DNA of 64,000 nucleotides from Acytostelium subglobosum LB1. Taxonomy: Eukaryota > Evosea > Eumycetozoa > Acytosteliales > Acytosteliaceae. The position numbers and the translations under genes were made by a program. This document shows, piece by piece, positions 61,157 through 64,000 of the stretch (positions are counted from its first letter, which is position 1; each line of letters starts with the position of its first letter). The notes under the pieces are model-generated. The model ran no database searches, was not told the DNA's origin, and worked only from the letters and a program-made list of their open reading frames with translations. The stretch spans positions 688,734 to 752,733 of the forward strand of contig NW_012236530.1 of the NCBI RefSeq assembly GCF_000787575.1, written 5' to 3'.

Positions 61157-61930
61157 CTATCGATGACTGGCAACAGTGAATAGACAGGAGCAAAGAGCAA
61201 GGAAACAGGCACCGAGGGCTGCCCACCAGCCTCCGCCGGGCATCCACCTGTATAGGTTGTCCTGACCATAGATGTTGCTGCACCAGCGGTCGCGACAGTA
61301 GGAGGTGGTAAGCTCGTCGTTGTTGAAGGCGCTGGGCAGGCCAAAGATGGCAAAGAAGGCGATAAACAGTGTGGCGACGGTTCCACATGCACATCCAATG
61401 CACATCATCTTCCACATGCATGAGCGGCAGGCCTTTGGCGAGAGGAAGATGATCAACTGCAGCAAACAGGTGGCCAATGCCAATGCAGTACCAATAGTGA
61501 GGAATGACAGACTGGTACTAAATATCTGGCCAGTCTTTGTCATCTCATTGGAAATAACAATTGAATCACAAACTGAATTCTCATTATATCTATATCTATC
61601 ATCCTATTATTATTGAGTTTGATTGATTGATTCATTGATTGAGCGAGTGGGTTAGTGTGTGTGAATGTGTGGTGTGTGTGATTGATTGGAATGATTCCAT
61701 GTGATTGAATGAATGAGTAATGATTGAGTGATTGAAGTGATTGAGTGATTGAGTGATGTACTTACTGAGAATGAAGTCTGACACCTGTAGTTCAACCAGT
61801 AGAAGGATGCATCAGCTTGGTCTTTCTTAAATGTGGGCTTACGTGTGATCTGGAACCATGCGAACGAGAACGATAGTATACATCCAGCAATAACAAACAA
61901 TGAAAGGAATATTCCAATCTTTAACTTCAT
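61157..61930 (-). CDS. Four-transmembrane protein of unknown function
   Basis: Exons 61766-61930 and 61157-61543 give 183 residues. Helix 1 is near the start (GIFLSLFVIAGCILSFSFAW), followed by a loop with YWLNYRC. The second exon has LTIGTALALATCLLQLIIFL, CGTVATLFIAFFAIFGLP and WWAALGACFLALCSCLFTVA. Extracellular loop Cys residues (YCRDRWC) could form a disulfide. This resembles a claudin/tetraspan-like layout found in dictyostelids, but I do not recognise a named family. The splice enters exon 2 at MTKTGQIF, keeping frame. Confidence 0.75.
61687..61699 (-). repeat. Intronic quasi-palindrome, copy 5
   Basis: TGGAATCATTCCA in the direction of the four-TM gene, inside its intron (61544-61765). 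Identical to copy 4. Confidence 0.6.
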
Positions 61931-62479
61931 CTTATATTAAATATATCTTGTATCTTTATATCTTTATATCTTTACGATTGAATGAGTTACTGAGTGAGAG
62001 AATGAATGAATGAGTGAGATGGATGGATGAATGAATGAGTGAGATGGATGGATGAATGAATGAGTGAGATGGAGTGATCGTTTAATGTTGACAACGGTGC
62101 AGAAAGTAAGTGATGCCATCGAAGCCCATCTCACTTAAAGGTTTGGATATTTTTTTTGATCAAAACGATCGGATTGTTGGATGATTATCATAAAAACTGG
62201 GAATAAGGTCCACCACCTTTAGCAGGTTGTACCAACTATTACACTTATTATTACTTACCTCTACACCTTGATGTGTATTTGCTGATTGATTGATTGATTG
62301 ATTGATGAAGGGGCTAATGGATAAACACATTGGGTTGGGTGGAAGTGTCTGTCTCTATTTCCCAATTGCTTACCACAACATACTTGTAATGCAATGTATT
62401 TGCTAGACGAAGGAGAGGATGGGTTATCAAAGGTTCGTACGTTTATTTGGGTGTAGGTGGTGGATGCCAGTCAAAGGAC
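61931..62479. other. Spacer with minisatellite
   Basis: Upstream of the four-TM gene and downstream of eS21. At about 61997-62077 a unit of about 28 bases built from GAATGAATGAGTGAGATGGA and similar words is repeated nearly three times. A GATT run lies at 62282-62306. No gene is seen. Confidence 0.55.
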
Positions 62480-62696
62480 TTAGAAGCTCTTCAAGAATCC
62501 CTTCTTCTGAGCGAGTCTGTTAAGAGCCTCATCGGACTGGGCGTTGTTGCGAACGAATCCACAGAAGGCAACAGTGGTCTGCTTTCCAGTGTAGAGTCCC
62601 TCAGAGTTAACGTGACCAATGTTGATTTGTACAGAGGCGTGATCCTTGGCAGTGATCAAACGGTTGGTGGCAGAGCTATAATAATTGAATTCAATG

Positions 62697-62750
<54 letters not shown>

Positions 62751-63200
62751 GATCGATTAGTTTAGTTGTTTGATAGTCCTGTATTGTCACTCGCCAGGCG
62801 ACAGCAGCAGCAGTAGCAGCAGCAGAAGCAGTAGTAATAGATCCATGAATATCTTCATTCCATCATGTGCTCCAAAACGAATGATACAATATCTTCATTC
62901 ATTCATTCATTCATTCATTCATTCATTCATTCAATCAATCAATCAATGATTCTGTATGTTCCTGTATTTGTATTGTATTTTGTTGTGTTCTACTCTGTCA
63001 TCATGAATGTTATGCTATGTCCACTCTACTCCATGGATTGTGGTGATCTTTGATTCTATTGCCAATTTGTTGCTGTAATTGTCGTTGACACAACCACTGC
63101 CCCTGCTACTGCGCTGTGATGTCTAAACCAATGAGCATCATGACACATACCACTTTCTTGGAGTGTACAACTCGATAGTCTTCTTCTCGTCGTTTTGCAT
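62480..63200 (-). CDS. rps21: 40S ribosomal protein eS21
   Basis: Exons 63151-63200 and 62480-62675 give 81 residues. [17 protein letters not shown] joins to [20 protein letters not shown] across the intron, and it ends [15 protein letters not shown]. This matches eS21 of other eukaryotes (start MQND, LYxPRKCSAxNR, AKDHAS) along its whole length. It is part of the small ribosomal subunit. Its intron, about 475 bases, is the longest one in the window and is filled with tetranucleotide repeats. Codons are the preferred ones (AAG, AAC, CGT), as expected for a highly expressed gene. Confidence 0.95.
62700..62747. repeat. (GATT)n run in the eS21 intron
   Basis: About twelve GATT units near the 3' side of the intron (in the gene's direction this reads AATC). 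It is one arm of a possible inverted repeat with 62894-62947. Confidence 0.8.
62894..62947. repeat. (ATTC)n(AATC)n run in the eS21 intron
   Basis: About ten ATTC units followed by four AATC units, the other arm in opposite sense to the GATT run 150 bases away. A (CAG)n-like stretch at 62800-62830 lies between them. Confidence 0.8.
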
Positions 63201-63486
63201 GGTTATATGTATCTGTACCTGTGGGTGAGTCTACTTGGGAGCGAAGCGAAAGAACGTCAATGCTATCAATCTTGTTTCCTTCATAGTCGCCGCGAAGTTG
63301 TGTGTTCTGTTTGTAAAATTAAAAAAAACAAATTGGTAACGATACCAAAACTACCATGACTTCTTTTCATTCCTGTTTATCAAAGTTATACACACACAAA
63401 CTACATTGTTTATTCTCTTCATTCACAAACAAACAAACACACAACACATACAGATAGACACTTGTTCGACACGAATGAGTAATTGA

Positions 63487-64000
63487 TCACATAAGTGAAC
63501 AATAATCATTCCTCACCAAAGTGGCAGAGTTGTCGCTACTTTGAGTGATTGTTGTCGACTTGGAGGTACAACTGCCACTTGAGGAATCTGTTGTTGTGGT
63601 CGTGGTGGTGGTAGTGGTGGTAGTCGAGCTGCTGCTATTGTTGTTGGTAGTATTATATAGATTGTTGGCAAGCTTTGGCTGGAACCAATACTTTTCAATC
63701 CATTGTAGAGTGGCTGCTAGGTCGACGCTGTTGGCCACGTCCTCCAGTGTCGGAATGAACTTGGGCTGGTCGAGGTCGATACTCTTTGGCAACAGTGGAT
63801 CGATACGATGATAGCACTCACCGAGCAGTTGAGCACACTGGAAGTCTGTGATCTCTACTGTGGAGTCAAGGATCATGTCGATAAGGGTTGGCGCCCACTG
63901 TGCCAGACCCCAATCTCCAGCGCCATACTTGTCCTGTGTGAGGTACTTGCCGTCTCTGCCACTAGAGAGAGACAGGACCACGATGGACTTCATTGGGATG
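63487..64000 (-). CDS. Patatin-like phospholipase, C-terminal part (runs off the window)
   Basis: The frame is open from the right edge, so the Met near 63993 need not be the start. The visible 170 residues begin KSIVVLSLSSGRD, followed by GAGDWGLAQWAPTLIDMILD, CHRIDP-like YHRIDPLLPKSIDLD and a helical ATLQWIEKYWF. This is the C-terminal third of the patatin-like lipase domain (the VLSLGTG region and the following strands and helices). The Ser-Asp catalytic pair would lie upstream, beyond the window. A Ser/poly-Thr/Ser tail ends the protein. Such enzymes release fatty acids from lipids. Confidence 0.7.
   Translation of the reverse strand, partial: IPMKSIVVLSLSSGRDGKYLTQDKYGAGDWGLAQWAPTLIDMILDSTVEITDFQCAQLLGECYHRIDPLLPKSIDLDQPKFIPTLEDVANSVDLAATLQWIEKYWFQPKLANNLYNTTNNNSSSSTTTTTTTTTTTTDSSSGSCTSKSTTITQSSDNSATLVRNDYCSLM

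Noticed and set aside
1-64000. tRNA, rRNA, CRISPR or attachment-site features
   Set aside because: I looked for GGTTCGA-type T loops, direct-repeat spacers and integrase genes and found none that hold up. A covariance-model scan was not possible here, so a missed tRNA cannot be excluded.
1-64000. Retroelement, virus-like or DNA transposon remains
   Set aside because: No reverse transcriptase, integrase, capsid or transposase motif was seen in the coding frames, and no long terminal repeats flank the AT-rich island.

Overview
This window looks like nuclear DNA of a social amoeba (Dictyostelia). The evidence is the gene content: a giant BEACH/WD40 protein, a G8-domain ectoprotein, FNIP and ankyrin repeat proteins, a RhoGEF and a RhoGAP with Dictyostelium-style Gln/Asn/Thr/Ser tracts, p24, WIPI and PSTK. 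Genes are dense and interrupted by many short introns with GTATGT or GTAAGT donors. Introns and spacers are AT-rich and full of CAAT/CATT/CACT tetranucleotide runs, while exons are closer to 50% GC. That composition is richer than Dictyostelium discoideum and would suit an Acytostelium-like group, but this species guess is inference. Two single N bases (45816, 45909) show it is draft assembly.

Layout, left to right. 1-10 kb: a 3' gene fragment, a VIT/CCC1-family membrane protein (+), a CDGSH/cytochrome b5 fusion (-), a secreted metallophosphoesterase (-), a GH16 glucanase-like gene with two in-frame stops (-), and a ten-exon type I membrane protein (+). 10-18 kb: a small secreted protein (-), a serine beta-lactamase-like/VanX dipeptidase fusion (+), a short Snf7-like protein (+), a coiled-coil protein (+), and a PH-C2-RhoGAP protein (-). 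18-28 kb: a WDR45-type PROPPIN (+), a probable TFIIIC 90 kDa-like subunit (-), and a Gln-rich IQ-DH-PH RhoGEF (-). 28-38.5 kb: one 3,349-residue BEACH protein (+). 38.8-45 kb: a secreted M20 peptidase (+) and a CEMIP/TMEM2-like G8 protein (+). 45-46.5 kb: a very AT-rich island holding a small secreted-protein ORF and a decayed second copy of that ORF, each preceded by a copy of the last exon of the G8 gene. 46.5-64 kb: PSTK (+), an acetyl-CoA acetyltransferase (-), a Cys-rich GPI-type protein (+), an F-box-like/FNIP protein (+), an ankyrin-type protein (-), THOC5 (-), a p24 cargo receptor (-), a mitochondrial-type TilS (-), a four-TM protein (-), ribosomal protein eS21 (-), and the 3' end of a patatin-like lipase (-).

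The genes do not form one pathway. Themes are bacterivory or wall digestion (beta-lactamase/VanX, GH16, M20, G8), Rho and vesicle control (RhoGAP, RhoGEF, BEACH, WIPI, p24) and gene expression (TFIIIC, THOC5, TilS, eS21, PSTK). The most notable items are the two domain fusions, the duplicated AT-rich island, and a 13-bp quasi-palindrome that recurs inside introns of at least four genes in one orientation relative to transcription. No viral, retroelement, CRISPR or tRNA feature could be supported.
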